DNA from: Dactylonectria macrodidyma
Lineage: Eukaryota; Ascomycota; Sordariomycetes; Hypocreales; Nectriaceae
NCBI GenBank assembly: GCA_020744425.1
Contig: JAGMUV010000016.1
Location: forward strand, 496,001-560,000
Length of the DNA stretch: 64,000 nt
Direction: 5' to 3'
Shown piece by piece: positions 11,263 through 22,795 of this stretch. The position numbers and the translations under genes are program-made. How positions within the stretch are numbered: position 1 is the first letter of the stretch; each line of letters starts with the position of its first letter. A model generated the notes under the pieces. That model made no database searches. It saw only the letters and a list, made by a program, of their open reading frames with translations, and was not told the origin of the DNA.

Positions 11263-11736
11263 CACCCCAGGGGGCCTCTGCACTAAGCTGTTTCCGTTTC
11301 ATACCCGAAAGACACTTCGGGCACTAAAAGCAAAAACCGTTGTGGCGTGTTTCCGTCAGCCCCAAACCCTCCTGGGACAAACTAAGCGAGCCGGGCAACG
11401 GTTTTTCAGCTCAGCTCGCTGCGTCCACTGACCCTGCTGGACCCTGGCGCTGTGGACCAATCCCAGGCCGTCGTCTCCTGCTTCCCTCGTCAGCTGGCGG
11501 TTGCCGCCGGCGCCAAGTCCAAGACACACTCCTGGGAGCCCTCATGGCGACGGGAACCTGGCAATGCATACATAGTACAATCATACATCCATACCGGGGA
11601 GTAGGTGCGTAGTACGGAGTTGGGTAGGCAGGTAGATAGGTAGGTACCTTGGGTAAGTAGGTTGGTTGGTTGACAGCTGACCTCATCAGGTTGAGTAGGT
11701 TGTGTCGTGATGTGTTGTGAGTGGCGTGAGTGCGTC

Positions 11737-12163
11737 CAGTGATCTTGTTGGACTGGACTAGCATTGGACTGGATTTGGATGGATTGGATTTGGCTGGACT
11801 GGATCTGAAGTTTGAGAGATTTGGACTGGACTGGATCTCGAGCACTGGACGCTCCTGGAGCTCCAATGGACCATACCTAAATAGGCAATAAATTCCCTAA
11901 ATAGGAAAAGGTCGTTAAAGAAATAGCCACAGCTATACCTAATTAGGAAAGAGTTCATCAATATATTGGTTCTCGGCGCCCCTGAAGCTCAGTGCTCAAT
12001 TGCTAAAACCCGATATTTTGCCGTCCAACTTCCTAATAAGGATAGCCACTAAGCCGTTTTGAGAGAATTGGATCTCCTCTGGAGCTCCAGGAGTCGTTGA
12101 GCGTTTGCACTGGACTGGATCCTGACCCGAAATCCAGTCCAGTCCAGTCCAACAAGATCACTG
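11737..12163. mobile_element. 427-bp MITE with GGACT-rich TIRs
   Basis: Both ends read inward CAGTGATCTTGTTGGACTGG, followed by tandem GGACT and GGATT units. The left copy starts at 11737 and the right copy ends at 12163. Inside is a second inverted pair around CTCCTGGAGCTCC and CTGGAGCTCCAGGAG (about 11845 and 12078). The interior is AT-rich with repeated CCTAAATAGG/TAATTAGG motifs and no ORF. CAGT termini suggest a Tc1/mariner-like MITE. A TA follows the right end but not the left. Confidence 0.7.
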
Positions 12164-13959
12164 TACTGCCAGCGCCAACCAGGTCCCTCCCTAGGTACCT
12201 ACTAATCTACCTGCCTGCATCCCTCACTTACCTCCTCACACCCCGTATTAGGTACGTAAATAGGTAAGTACTAGTAGGTATGGGACGAGATAAGGTGACA
12301 AACGTTGCACGTCAAACTCCCGACCAACATGCTGTGTGGTCATCCAGAGATTTTCTATCCACCCGCTCTATCTAGACCGACCAACGGGGCAATAAGGAAG
12401 CAAGCAATGAATCAAGAAAACCATCCCATCCCATCCCGTCCGGCCACATAAGACCAGCCTAATCTGTACATGCCAAAAAACTCCCTTCCCTTCCCTTGTA
12501 GCCCTGGGCCAGGGCTCCTTTGTCGTTCACCCATCCACCGTCTTGCCCTTCTAGGGTGTCGTGGGCAGAGAGGTGCTCAGCCAATCAACCCTCCGACCAA
12601 TCACACCAACTCTCATATATCCGTTCCAATCTGTCCCCCGACTCGACCTTCATAGGCAGATGTCTCCGCTCTCTCCCCGCACACCCTGTCAGCATCAAGT
12701 CGTAGTAGGGCAAAAGAGACCGGCCCGCCCGTCGCAGATCGCTTAGAGCCGACTAGATGATCTACGTTATCTATTCGCGCTCAAAAGGAAAATACATGCT
12801 GCGGGTGCTGCTTGTGCCCGAGCTTGCTGTCTTGTCTCACACAATACGAAGACCCATGAGTTGCTTGTCTACCAGAAGCAGCCAAGGCGGATAAAACCAG
12901 CAAGATGCGGTATTTTCTCAACCAACGTGGCCGGAAATGCATTGACCCATTGCTGCCTGATACTCAAACCTGCAACAACACCAAAACAGGCATGCACTTT
13001 GCCGTCCGAACTGCACGTTGCCTTGGTCGAGCCGAGGTGGCTTACTGGGCGTTGCGGCGGCGCGAGATCGGCCGTGTTACGTTTGGGAGGGGGGCCTAAG
13101 CGGTGGTCAGTGATCAAACGAACCTCTTTGTGTTGCTCAAGACGTGCATCCTGGCGAGACATTGGATCCGGGAGGGGAGACCATTCCGTCGTTATTGCGG
13201 CTCGACAGCTCTTGGTGTTGTGGATCATTATTGTGGATGACTCTCTGTGGTACGGAGTACCGGTAATGAGGCCAGACGGCGAGTGGGGCTCAGATCACAA
13301 ACAGCATGCCCGCGATTACTTTTGAAATACCGGTAGCCGCTTGGCGGAGATTCAGGCCTTTGGCGGATGCCTGGTGTTGCGAACCCCGCTTCAGACGTCA
13401 TTGTCGTCATAGAAGGCGAACCGGATGTTCCGGGCGGGGGATATCAGTAGTATCATATTGGGCCCCAACTGTCAACTGATCAAGCTTCAGTCTTTCAAAC
13501 ATCCTAAGCACCAATAACTTGTTCCACAGGATAGGGGAAAATATAGGACTAGCTTCATTCGATTTCGATTTACATATTCTATCATGCATGCCACTTTCGC
13601 TCTGTTTGAGACACCTTTTATTCTCTGAACTCACCATCATCCCTAACCCCGATATCGAGATGTGACTTGACAGAGACCCACTCTTCGATAGGTCACTGTC
13701 AAGCCGAGCCCACACTGACGCGCCCAAGATGACAGGAGTCGCGGTAAATCGGTGGTGGCTGTTGTAGCTGTGATGTGCTCTTGTCTGCCGAATCTTGGCC
13801 GATCTACCCCTCACGCGCGCAATCCGGCTTCCTGTCTGTCGCCTCTCCTCCCTTCCTCGTCTTTCTCGATTGCCCCTAGACAGAACAGTGTTAGCGGTTG
13901 ACTTACTCGCCAGCGACCCGCGGTGACCAGGCGCATCGAGGTACAGCTGAACAGCCGTC
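12164..13959. other. Gene-poor interval
   Basis: Contains TAGGTA/TACCTA-rich low-complexity DNA near 12190-12280 and several open frames with no recognisable domain or plausible splicing. The right end should hold the promoter of the NACHT-ankyrin gene. Confidence 0.4.
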
Positions 13960-16953
13960 ATGTCTACTCAACTGGCAAGGGCCGTGTTGAAATGAGCATG
14001 TTGTGTTGATTAAAGGAGAAAAAGACTAGCGCTAACCAGCGGAAGCTATTGACAAGAAGACATCCACATCCCAGCCACCAATGGATCGGAATAGCCATTG
14101 ATCCGTTAAACGACGGATCTCAACAGGCCGCGCCGCTAAAGCCCGAAATCCGCCTCGCGCAAGCCATCGCGCAGTTCGAAGCGGGCTTGTCTGACGAGCA
14201 AAGAGCCGACTTCCACTCAAACAAGCGCCAATCATGTCACTCTCCCCCGGATATCCATGATGTTATGCGTTTGACGGCCGAAATCGATCGTCGTGTTGCT
14301 GGAAAGGTCGGTGGCGGCCGTTGTTTCGGAACTCGTCTCGTCAGCGTCTTGGAAGCCGTCCAACGATTTGCTGCCCTTGGGGATATCGTGGTGGGCGGAT
14401 CTCAAAACATGATTGCATGCGGCGTCTGGTCGCTGGTGCGGATGACGTTACTTGTTGGTTTCCCCACACGACGACGTGTTTTCTTGGCTAATGGCTCACG
14501 TAGATGCTTGTGAACATCTCTTCCTGGTTCGACAAGTTATCAGAACTTTTCATGACCGTCGGCCGATCGGCACCACGTTATCAGGCGATGGCCTTACTCT
14601 ACCCACGATCCAAGAAGCTACAATCATACCTCTCTGAATACTTCCTGGTAGTTGTCCGCATCTGCCATGATCTGGTGAAATTGACGCAAAAATCGATGTT
14701 CGCACAGCTTGTCTCCTTCATGACGGAATCCGACATGAGGAGTTATCAGTCGGATTTTGATCTGTGGGCGAATGCAATCAAGGAGGAGGTGAACCTGCTG
14801 ACGGCACAACAACTTCAAAAACAGAACCGCCACCTAAAGACTCTTTCCAAGTACTCTAAATCCGAATCATATCGCAAGAAGCTCGAGAACCGTCTCCGCA
14901 TTCTTGATTCTTGCTCGACATATGACTATCAAACGACGTGGAAGGAAATCCGAAGGTGCGGAAACACCAGCTGGTTCACCCTGCAGCGTGAATACCAAGA
15001 TTGGAAAGTCAGAAGCGAGCTTGCACACTCTTGTATTCAGGCAAGCTCGGATCCGGAAAGTCTATCTCACTAGCCAACATGGTTGATGACCTATACCTCC
15101 ATCGGCAAGGCAGCCCGCCACTCGCTTACTTTTTTTGCCGGCACGACGCTCCCGAAAGCCTGCGAGCACGTACGATCCTGGGCTCCCTAGCTCGGCAGTT
15201 GCTATGCACTATGGAAGAGCCGACTACGATGTCGGAAGATTTCGCCGTTATGGGTCCTCCGGTCCTCGATTCTGAAGGGATAGTCTACTTGTTAAAACGC
15301 ACCCTTAAACCTACTGGCAGAGCTTACGTCATCTTGGATGGACTGGATGAATCTGATGTGTATCAGAAAGTGGATGTGATTCACGGCTTGCGGGAGATTC
15401 AGACTGTATGTCCACTGCTTGTTTGTCTATCATTCAGACAAGAGGCAGGCAATGCACGGACACTGCGTCCTGAACATTTCGCGGAACCGAGCGTGATTTC
15501 TATTCCGGAGAACAATCCCGACATCGCGGAGTTCATCCAAACAGAGCTAGAGAGGCGAGTCGAGTTTGGGAAGCTGAAGGTAGGGGAACCGACCCTTGTT
15601 CTAGAGATTCGAGATGCCTTACTAGAGAGGGCTCAAGGCATGTTCCTCTGGGTGGTTCTCCAGATCAACTCTCTGTGCATTGCAAAGACAGATGAGTCTA
15701 TTCGTCAGGCTCTAGCCAACCTTCCAAGAGATCTTCCAGGCACCTTCTCTCGTATTTTAGAACAATCAGCGGCGCTGGGAAAGGACGACCAAAGGCGGAC
15801 ACTTGAACTCGTCACCGCGGCTTGTCGTCCCCTGACAACGGACGAATTACGAGAAGCCCTGGGTGTGGTTCCAGGAGATGCTGACTGGAACCCGACACGG
15901 ATGCCCAACGATATTTATGCAGCATTAGCTTGTTGCGGAAGCCTGGTAATTGTGGACGAAGAGACTCTATCGGTAAAACTGATACACCATAGTGTCAAGC
16001 AATTCTTGCTCAGTGGGCCAGGGGGCGAGGCTGGCCAAACATTCACTATCAAGGATGCAAACAAAACCATGACGGGGCGTCGTCATCACATACATGAACT
16101 ACGCTGATTTTGAAACCCAGCTCTCCAAAAGGGTGATTCCACAGGTCCAGCATGGAGCAGTTCCGACCAAGGTTGTCAGCTCCGTTTTGGACTCATCGAG
16201 CATCCAAAAGCTAGCACTAAGACTTTTAAAGTCTCAAGAGCCGTCAAGCATTGACGTCAGCAAGGTTCTAGCGAAGGAGGGCCAATATTCCAAGATGCAA
16301 CCTACTAGCCACTTTTACTTTTTCCTCTACGCCAGGTTATATTGGGCAGAGCACATTTTGCGTCATCCGGAGCAAGATCCGGCGATGTACAGATCTCTAG
16401 GTCGAGCCCTAGATCGTAATATTCTCATCGTGGATATGAGAGATGACTATGGGCAGACGCCGCTGTCGCGGGCTGCTCAAGGAGGGTATGAGACCATGGT
16501 GAGGCTGCTACTCGAGAAAGGTGCCGCTATTGAGTCAAAGGATGATGGTGGTCGGGCGACAGGTAGACTTGGCCGGAACCCGCTGTTATGGGCTGCTGAG
16601 AGAGGGCATGAGGCCGTTGTGCGATTGCTACTCGAGAAGGGCGCCGCTATGGAGTCAAAGGATTACATGGGTTGGACGCCGCTATCGTTCGCTGCTGAGA
16701 GTGGCCAGGAGGCTGTCGTGCGATTGCTACTCGAGAAGGGCGCGGCTATTGAGTCAAAGGATGATAATGGTTGTACACCGCTATCGTTAGCTGCTAAGAG
16801 AGGGGATGAGGCTATCGTGCGATTGCTACTCGAGAAGGGTGCCGTTATCGAGTCGAAGGATAGTTTGGCCGGACGCCGCTATCGTGGGCTGCTGAGCGAC
16901 GGTATGAGGCCGTCGTGCGGCTGCTAAAATCGTATGGTGCCCAGTCTGCTTAA
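13960..16953 (+). pseudogene. DUF7708-NACHT-ankyrin NLR with three frameshifts
   Basis: A possible first exon (13960-13983) joins 14040-14453, then intron 14454-14503 and a long exon. The N-terminal part (RLAQAIAQFEAGLSDEQRAD, VWSLVRMTLL/MLVNISSWFDKL) resembles the DUF7708-type N-terminus of fungal NACHT proteins. The NACHT domain has the P-loop SGKLGSGKSISL and Walker B-like AYVILDGLDESD. Four to five ankyrin repeats end the protein at the TAA at 16951. Frame breaks lie near 15005 (one base short, before the P-loop), near 16076 (one base extra in GGGG, restoring the first frame) and near 16863 (in the last ankyrin repeat). On either side of each break the protein stays family-like, so these are recent indels or assembly errors. 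The 5' exon is uncertain because no in-frame ATG precedes 14049. Confidence 0.75.
16440..16950 (+). repeat. Near-identical ankyrin-coding tandem repeats
   Basis: About five ~99-bp units encode EAVVRLLLEKGAAIESKD-type ankyrin repeats. One unit carries a 27-bp insertion encoding GRATGRLGR. The high identity between units points to recent duplication or gene conversion. Confidence 0.8.
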
Positions 16954-17044
16954 TCTTGCTCGCCCTACTGCACAATGACTATTTGTCGCATATCACCACT
17001 AGGTTCGTGCGACTGGGCATAAAACGCGGTCCATACTTTGGGGT

Positions 17045-17120
17045 GCTTAAATAGCTGTGCCTGAACACATGGCTGTTCAATTTCTTTTGTTCTTTAGATA
17101 ATTCTCATCAATTGACTGGT
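17045..17120 (+). repeat. 76-bp dispersed repeat, copy A
   Basis: Nearly identical, in inverse orientation, to 44134-44219. It contains GCTTAAATAGCTGTG and ends CATCAATTGACTGGT. It may be a fragment of a retrotransposon end or another TE. No coding sequence. Confidence 0.7.
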
Positions 17121-17325
17121 ACCCGCCATACTTGGGCATTGTCGAGGGAGCTCTACCCACTCTACCGGGTAGAGTCGATATATTGCAGTAACCTCTCAAG
17201 TGAGTGCAGATACTACCGGTACCGGACATGCTGCCTGGCACTGCCTGGCACTGCCTGCGCTAGCTCGGCTACTGCCTACCTGCAGCCTACTTAGCACCAC
17301 GTTGGGTAGTTTGCTCCTTGGCATG

Positions 17326-17333
17326 TATATATA
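17326..17333 (+). promoter_or_regulatory. TATA box upstream of a truncated small ORF
   Basis: TATATATA, 123 bp before the ATG at 17456. A pyrimidine-rich leader lies between them (CTCATCTGCTTTCCTGC, CAATCTCTC), as in fungal RNA polymerase II promoters. Confidence 0.4.
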
Positions 17334-17455
17334 GCCAGAAACCTTTGTGAGAAATCAACTTGGTCCTCATCTGCTTTCCTGCTTGTTACTACCGAAATCC
17401 TCACCAAATACATTGTTACATACCGGTACTCAATCTCTCTATACAGATTCTAGCC

Positions 17456-17575
17456 ATGTCTTTCTCACAGGATGCATTATCCCTTGGCGGCCTGTCGCAC
17501 GACACGATTGTTTGGATGACTGAACAACGATCGGGAAGAAGATCCCCTGTGAATCGGGCAACGAAAGACTCTTGA
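17456..17575 (+). pseudogene. Small ORF truncated by the 122-bp-TIR element
   Basis: The 39-aa frame begins MSFSQDALSLGG at a well-placed ATG behind a TATA box and leader, then runs into the TIR of the 17490-18736 element. Only the first 11 or so codons belong to the original gene, so its product cannot be recognised. Confidence 0.3.
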
Positions 17576-18736
17576 TTTTTTATCTAAAGGAGCGACGTAG
17601 GTCGGTCTCTTGTGCCTAAAGGCGGCAAACCCGTCCCCGCCGGCGAGGGCACTCGAAGTCCCCTAGCCTAAAGCCTTGTAGTCCTTTCTCGATCTTCCCC
17701 CAGATTGGCTCTCCGCGAGCATAATGGGCTCCAGTGTTGCTAATAATATGGCAATAAAGTAGTATATTGTAATTGTTGAAATGGGAAGATTCATATTCCT
17801 TAATTCATCCTAAATGTGCAGTAGGGGAACCACTGTTTATGTACAGGCACGATCTCTTGTAGAATGTTCCACATTCTTCCACACCTTGCCACTGACTTGG
17901 TCGCCTCACACTTGTGATCTCCAACATCCTGAATCTCCCGTCCTGGTCTTTCACATAGACTGTGAATCGGCCGTGGTCCGTGATCTCGCAGGTTCGAGCG
18001 GTCAAGCCTTCTTCGATAGAACCCGGTGCGAGTCTCGCGAAGGGTCTGATGGATATCCCTTCGTCGTCTTGTGTATTGGTAGTCCCTTCGCTGTCCTCGT
18101 CTACGGACTCAGCGAGGTACTGCTGGACCTGCTGATAAAATGCGCTCTCTCGGCGTGCCTTATCGATGCCCTCTTTGTCGGCGCTCCACGCGCCCAACTC
18201 AGAGCTCCTGGTCATGTCGACTGCTGATTGGTTCCAGTCAACGGTGGTTTGCTGTTTGTACCTGCGTCTCGCTGCAGGTAGGAGGATCTATAGTCGGATC
18301 CGACGCGACGATTAACCTCGCACCAACGCGCGTCAAAGTTAATCAAGATGTAGGTGAAAAGAATAAGTGATCGTAGGGTAATGTCACGGGCCAGATGAGA
18401 TCAACTCAAGAGGTAATGCCACTGTATTGCAAGAATCCTACGATGGAGAGGAAAGAGAGAAAGCGGCCGGCGCTGTCAATATCAAGTCGCTCGTTCACAA
18501 AATGAGGCAAGAATCACGATCATCGTTAACTTGTTCACGATGAGAGTGAACGACCACCACTAGCATCAGGCAGCAGTCTGCTGCCTATGATATCGGCAGA
18601 TTGAACATAGGTATAAGAGACCGACCTTCATCGCTCCTTTAGATAGAAAATCAAGAGTCTTTCGTTGCCCGATTCACAGGGGATCTTCTTCCCGATCGTT
18701 GTTCAGTCATCCAAACAATCGTGTCGTGCAACAGGC
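17490..18736. mobile_element. 1.25-kb element with 122-bp terminal inverted repeats
   Basis: The left end (17490-17611) and the reverse complement of the right end (18615-18736) are almost identical over 122 bp, starting GCCTGT(C/T)GCACGACACG and including TTTGGATGACTGAACAACG. The inner ends diverge into unrelated sequence. The only ORF of note inside encodes a 136-aa protein of unknown family. Long TIRs suggest a Mutator-like or foldback-type element, but I see no 9-bp duplication at the edges. Confidence 0.7.
17805..18215 (-). CDS. Unknown 136-aa protein inside the long-TIR element
   Basis: ORF starting MTRSSELGAWSADKEGIDKA, with a probable helix ARRESAFYQQVQQYLAESVD, an acidic linker, and a C-terminal part TCEITDHGRFTVYVKDQDGR followed by RMLEITSVRR, which suggests a small beta-rich domain. 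No known family was recognised and no catalytic motif is visible. It is the only protein-like frame between the two TIRs, so it may be the cargo or accessory protein of that element. The opposite-strand ORF of similar length has a less protein-like composition and was not chosen. Confidence 0.35.
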   Translation of the reverse strand: MTRSSELGAWSADKEGIDKARRESAFYQQVQQYLAESVDEDSEGTTNTQDDEGISIRPFARLAPGSIEEGLTARTCEITDHGRFTVYVKDQDGRFRMLEITSVRRPSQWQGVEECGTFYKRSCLYINSGSPTAHLG

Positions 18737-19506
18737 GCGTAGACGCGTAGACGCGTATGATAGTCCCTGTGGCCTACAGCAATATTGCTTGGGACTCTTT
18801 GACTCAAAGAGGAGACCCCGGTTGTACCTGACACCGCGTAATATGCGTGGGAAATGACATGGCGTCGACAGGGCTGGGAGGCGGTTGAAGTGAAAGATGA
18901 TTTCGGTGAAAGGGGATGAGCTGATTGGCCGAAAAGGTCGACAGAGGGGCCTCGCATACCGGGGGGGGGGGGGTTTACCCATGCTTCGCGGGGGATAGCT
19001 GGGATGGTGAAAGTCTATATAGACGTCAGCCGGCAAGACGACGGTAGTGAAACGCAAAAAGAAAAGAAAAAGGGGAAATATGATGATGCAGAGAGGTGTG
19101 ACATAGAAAAGGGGGAACAGCAGACTGCTTGCTGAACCACCCAGTCATCCATCCTCCATCATCCATCCATCCCATCCATCAGAAACAGGACACTGAACGA
19201 TACTTGCGATGGGACTGGATAGCTTCCTCTACAATCAAGACCACCGGGTTGTGGTCTGCCACCATGTGGGACGTGCCTAGTCCCGAATGTCAAAGATATT
19301 CCGCTCCAGCCGAGGAGGCGTCCCGACCCACTTGGGCACCGTTGTTGTGTAAGTTATAAAATACTTCGAACACCCATTAAGTTGCCAAGGCAAGGGACTT
19401 AACGGCTGAATATCCAGCCCGAAGGGTAAATACCGTATACCTGCTATTAATTCTCCTGGGGGAACCCCCTAGAACCCCCCTTTCAACTGCGGCGGTAACC
19501 AGCTGT
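18737..19506. other. Intergenic DNA with a poly-G run
   Basis: Contains GCGTAGAC repeats at 18736-18760, a run of about 13 G at 18961, and CATCC-rich DNA near 19140-19180. Between 19378 and 19403 an imperfect hairpin (TTAAGTTGCC..ACTTAA) precedes the pogo element. No gene is supported. Confidence 0.4.
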
Positions 19507-19660
19507 TACCATCCACAACCCCTCTTTCGGCACAACCCCTCTTTCGGCAAGCAAAATAAAAAAGCCACCACCAAAAATCACCAACTTTACGTACATAGAA
19601 CTGGACCAAATTGATAGAAATGCGTCAAAATCTTCGTTCATAAATAACGAATAGGTTCAT

Positions 19661-22362
19661 CTATTGTACCCTGGGCTTTTTGACAAGCCGCCCTGATCGC
19701 GTGGTGAGTTGGCGGGGTATGGTTTCCTCTCTGACTTCGATGACCGAGCCAGCCTCCGATTCTGACTCCTGCTCGCTTGAACAGACCGATTCCAGTCCAA
19801 CAGCCATATTTTGGGTCTCCTCTTCTATTATAGCTTCTCCACCGGATAGGGTCTCCCCAAGAGTCATAAAACGTTTGTTAGGATTCGGCACCGCCTTCCT
19901 CTTCTTCCCTCTTTGCAAACGAGCCAGTTCTTCCTCTAGGCTAGCAATCCTCACAGTATGCGCCGCTACCGTCTGCTGTTGAGCCTCAAAGCCCTTGGCT
20001 ATCACGTTGTACCGTCTCCGCGTCTTTGGTGTTTTGTTCAGCCCGAGATCACGAATTTGACGGCTCGTTTGTGGTGTATCGTCCGAGTCAAAACACGGCG
20101 CGGGTTCGGGGGTTGCTCTTGGGTTGCCCTTTGGCCTATCTTGTTGGATTTCTGGATGCCTCAGTGCCTTGGTACGTGAGATCGGCCAGTTCCCAGTAAC
20201 CCTCCAGCCGGAGAGTATGTTCTTTTTAGTCATTCCAACTTGACGCGCCTTGGCGTAGACCCTGATGAAGTTGACCTTGTCCATTGGAGTGGAATCAGTC
20301 AATGAAGCGAACTTTTCCAACTCTCGTCGATATGCGGCCTTGGAGGCATTGAATACTCCATTGTCAAGTGGTTGGAGTCCATGAGAGCAGTGTGCTGGCA
20401 GATAGCAGTAATAAACGTTGTTCAAAAAGCACGTGGCCATCCATTCATCCTTCCGTCACTCAGTAGTGAGCTTGAACCGAGGTAAACGAAGAACATACCG
20501 TTGCGTGGCTCCCATGACCATCTAAAATGATCAGTCTCGCGTCAGAGTCGTCGGCTGGCATTGTCTGGGGTAGATAGACTCTTTCAAGCCATTCAACGCC
20601 AATGTGGTCGTCAGTCCATCCGTTAGGCGAAGTTATGTAATACCAGTCTGCTATCTGCTTGAATTCGTCAAGAAACCACTGTTTCTGGAGTTCTTTCCCC
20701 TTGAAGATTATGCCTGGAATCAAAGCGCGGCCGTCAGCAGTGACAGCTTCGATAAATGAAGTCCAATTTCGAGTCTGTGGTCCCTTGAGCAGTGAAGTAA
20801 ATAATGCAAAATACCGTATACGATATTTTTTCAACTCCACACTGCACTGGATTGTTTAAGAATTTGCTGCACTGCACGGTATACGGTATTGCACTGTATT
20901 TGAGCGATATCGTATTGTAATATCATATCGCACGGCGTGTAAAGACCCACATGACCTCGGCATAAAACTAACTAATTATGTAAAGATTGAGGTTTAAGAC
21001 AGCCTGCTCGACCAAACAAGAGGATTTTCGAGGCCAACATACAGCAGCACACTATTTCCAAATGATGAGAACGCTTGAGAAGGCGTTCTCCCGGACCTCA
21101 CTTGTGTTGAGCTAACGGGTATAAACAGGTAGGTAACATTACTACGGAACTAAAGTCTCGTATTTCCTACGTACAAGAACGAAGTAAAAGTAGCGATTAT
21201 AATAAAACTCTGCAGATTCGTTTTTTTAGTTTTTTTTTACATCGTTAACATCGATTCTTGGGGCTGGTATAGTTCTGATATGTAACGGTATGATACAGTC
21301 AACAGGCCTGAAGCGCTGGAAATGCAGTGGATTGACTACGAACAACTAAGTTGAAGAGGAAAAGAAAGGAAACCCGTGATATTGTCTGCTACACGTGTTG
21401 AAAACCCAAGCGTTGAGTCACGCGGCAGCCCAGGCAGCAGTTACTGTGAAGCTTCACCGTAAAGCCGACCGTGACATGATACTCGTCAAATTGGGTGGGA
21501 AGCTCGAGGCTGATGCGTACAACGAGACGTCTCGTATTACCCGTATTGCACTGTATTTGCACTGAATGAATATCATATTATACGATATCTGAATGTCCCT
21601 GCACTGCACTACACGGTTTTCGGTATTGCTTGCACTGCACGGTATAAAAATACCGTGCAGCCAATACGATATTGAATATGATATTGTCTTATTTACGGCC
21701 ACACTATTTACATCACTGCCCTTGAGAATGCCTTCCGCTTCGGGTCCGCGCTTCCAACAACCAGGCTATCCAGGCCTAAATAAAGAGAATTAGTCGGTCG
21801 AATTTCAAACACTGGCAAGGAATACAGATAGATGCTTGCCGAAACCAGTCATAATGCCTCCTTCATCAACGTTGACGGTGTTTTCGGGCTTGATCCAGCC
21901 ATACTGGCCCTCCCTGATATCAAAGTACCAATGAACCGCTTTGGGTGTGAAAGAGTCGAACCTCTTGGCTTCTTGACGTCTACCCATCTTGGTCTTTAGA
22001 TCTGCGCGGCGACTGATAAACTTGATCACCCAGTTGCGTCCTAAGTCGGGATGTTCGCCCTGCTGTCTCAGCAGGCCCATGACACAGGCGCGAATCTGAC
22101 TGTGGGACGGAGCGTAGCCCAAGGACTCCTGCCGGAGTATCCAGGCAGCCAATCTATCCTCTTGGTTCTTGGACAAGCGTCGATGAGGGTGGATCTGCTC
22201 TTTAACGGCCCCGCGGCCGTTAAGTCTGTCGACTAGAGTGCTTCGAGGCACTCCCCGTCTCTGAGCGGCTTGAGGAGGTGAAACGCCATCATCAGTAACA
22301 TCCAAGATAGCCTCTGCCATGTTTTCCTCTGTATATTTCCATCGAGGTCTCGACCTAGGCAT
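19661..22362 (-). pseudogene. Fot/pogo transposase, interrupted by a MITE
   Basis: From the ATG at 22362 (MPRSRPRWKYTEENMAEAIL) the protein has an N-terminal helix-turn-helix, then a CENP-B-like domain (NWVIKFISRR) and a DDE nuclease. The first Asp is in NVDEGGIMTGFG, the second in LIILDGHGSH and the third in SHGLQPLDNGVF. Introns are 21776-21839 (GC-AG: the donor reads GCAAGC) and about 20454-20498 (joining HAT to DEWMATC). The hAT-type MITE (20790-21718) sits between KAF and LKGPQTRNW with duplicated CTCAAGGG. Even without it the frame appears one base off here. The C-terminus has a coiled-coil-like EEELARLQRGKKRK segment. Inactive as it stands. Confidence 0.85.
20790..21718 (+). mobile_element. 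929-bp hAT-type non-autonomous element, copy 1
   Basis: It starts CAGTGAAGTAAATAATGC and ends, inverted, CAGTGATGTAAATAGTG. The perfect 8-bp duplication CCCTTGAG lies at 20782-20789 and 21719-21726. The outer 200 bp on each side are packed with GTATACGATATT, GATATCGTATTG and TGCACTGCACGGTAT motifs. No transposase is encoded. An apparently identical copy of the same length lies inverted at 56836-57764. Confidence 0.9.
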
Positions 22363-22795
22363 TTTCTTGTCGTTGTCGCAGACAAAGGTCAAAAAACACG
22401 GGAAAGAGCGGTGAGGAGTTTGATGGTTAAACCAACACTATTTCCATAGCACAGCATGCATAGATCGCGTACCCCGCACAGCCTAAGAGAGCTAAAGTCG
22501 TTAACTCCAATCATTTCTATAATCGATAGAGGCATTGTCCTCTAAGTAGCTATTTACTTTGGTCAATTCTGGTATAAGTGAAGTTGGTGAGTTTTGGTGA
22601 AGCTTTTTTTATTTTGCTTGCCGAAAGAGGGGGTATGCCGAAAGAGGGGTTATGGATGGTAAACCACTTCAAACCTGTAGTCAAGGAGTTGACTGATAGA
22701 CATAGGGGTCCCTCTACTACTTCCTGACAGGCCCAATCAACTATATACCGTATATCAAATTTCCCCTTTCCCTGTAGCTTATAGGAAAACGTCAT

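Larger units (their letters stand above)
19509..22659. mobile_element. Fot/pogo-type transposon, 3.15 kb including a nested MITE
   Basis: The ends are imperfect inverted repeats CCATCCACAACCCCTCTTTC (left, from 19509) and CCATCCATAACCCCTCTTTC (right, inverted, ending 22659). Both run on through a second CCTCTTTCGGCAAGC block. Each end is bordered by TA (19507-19508, 22660-22661), the expected target duplication of Tc1/mariner-pogo elements. The transposase gene is on the minus strand and is split by a 929-bp hAT-type MITE, so the original element was about 2.2 kb. It lies directly downstream of the Helitron ORF. Confidence 0.85.

Noticed and set aside
12861..13325. 154-codon plus-strand ORF
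   Set aside because: No domain, no splice or promoter support, random-looking composition.
13407..13961. 184-codon minus-strand ORF upstream of the NACHT gene
   Set aside because: Basic low-complexity chain without family features; lies in the presumed promoter.
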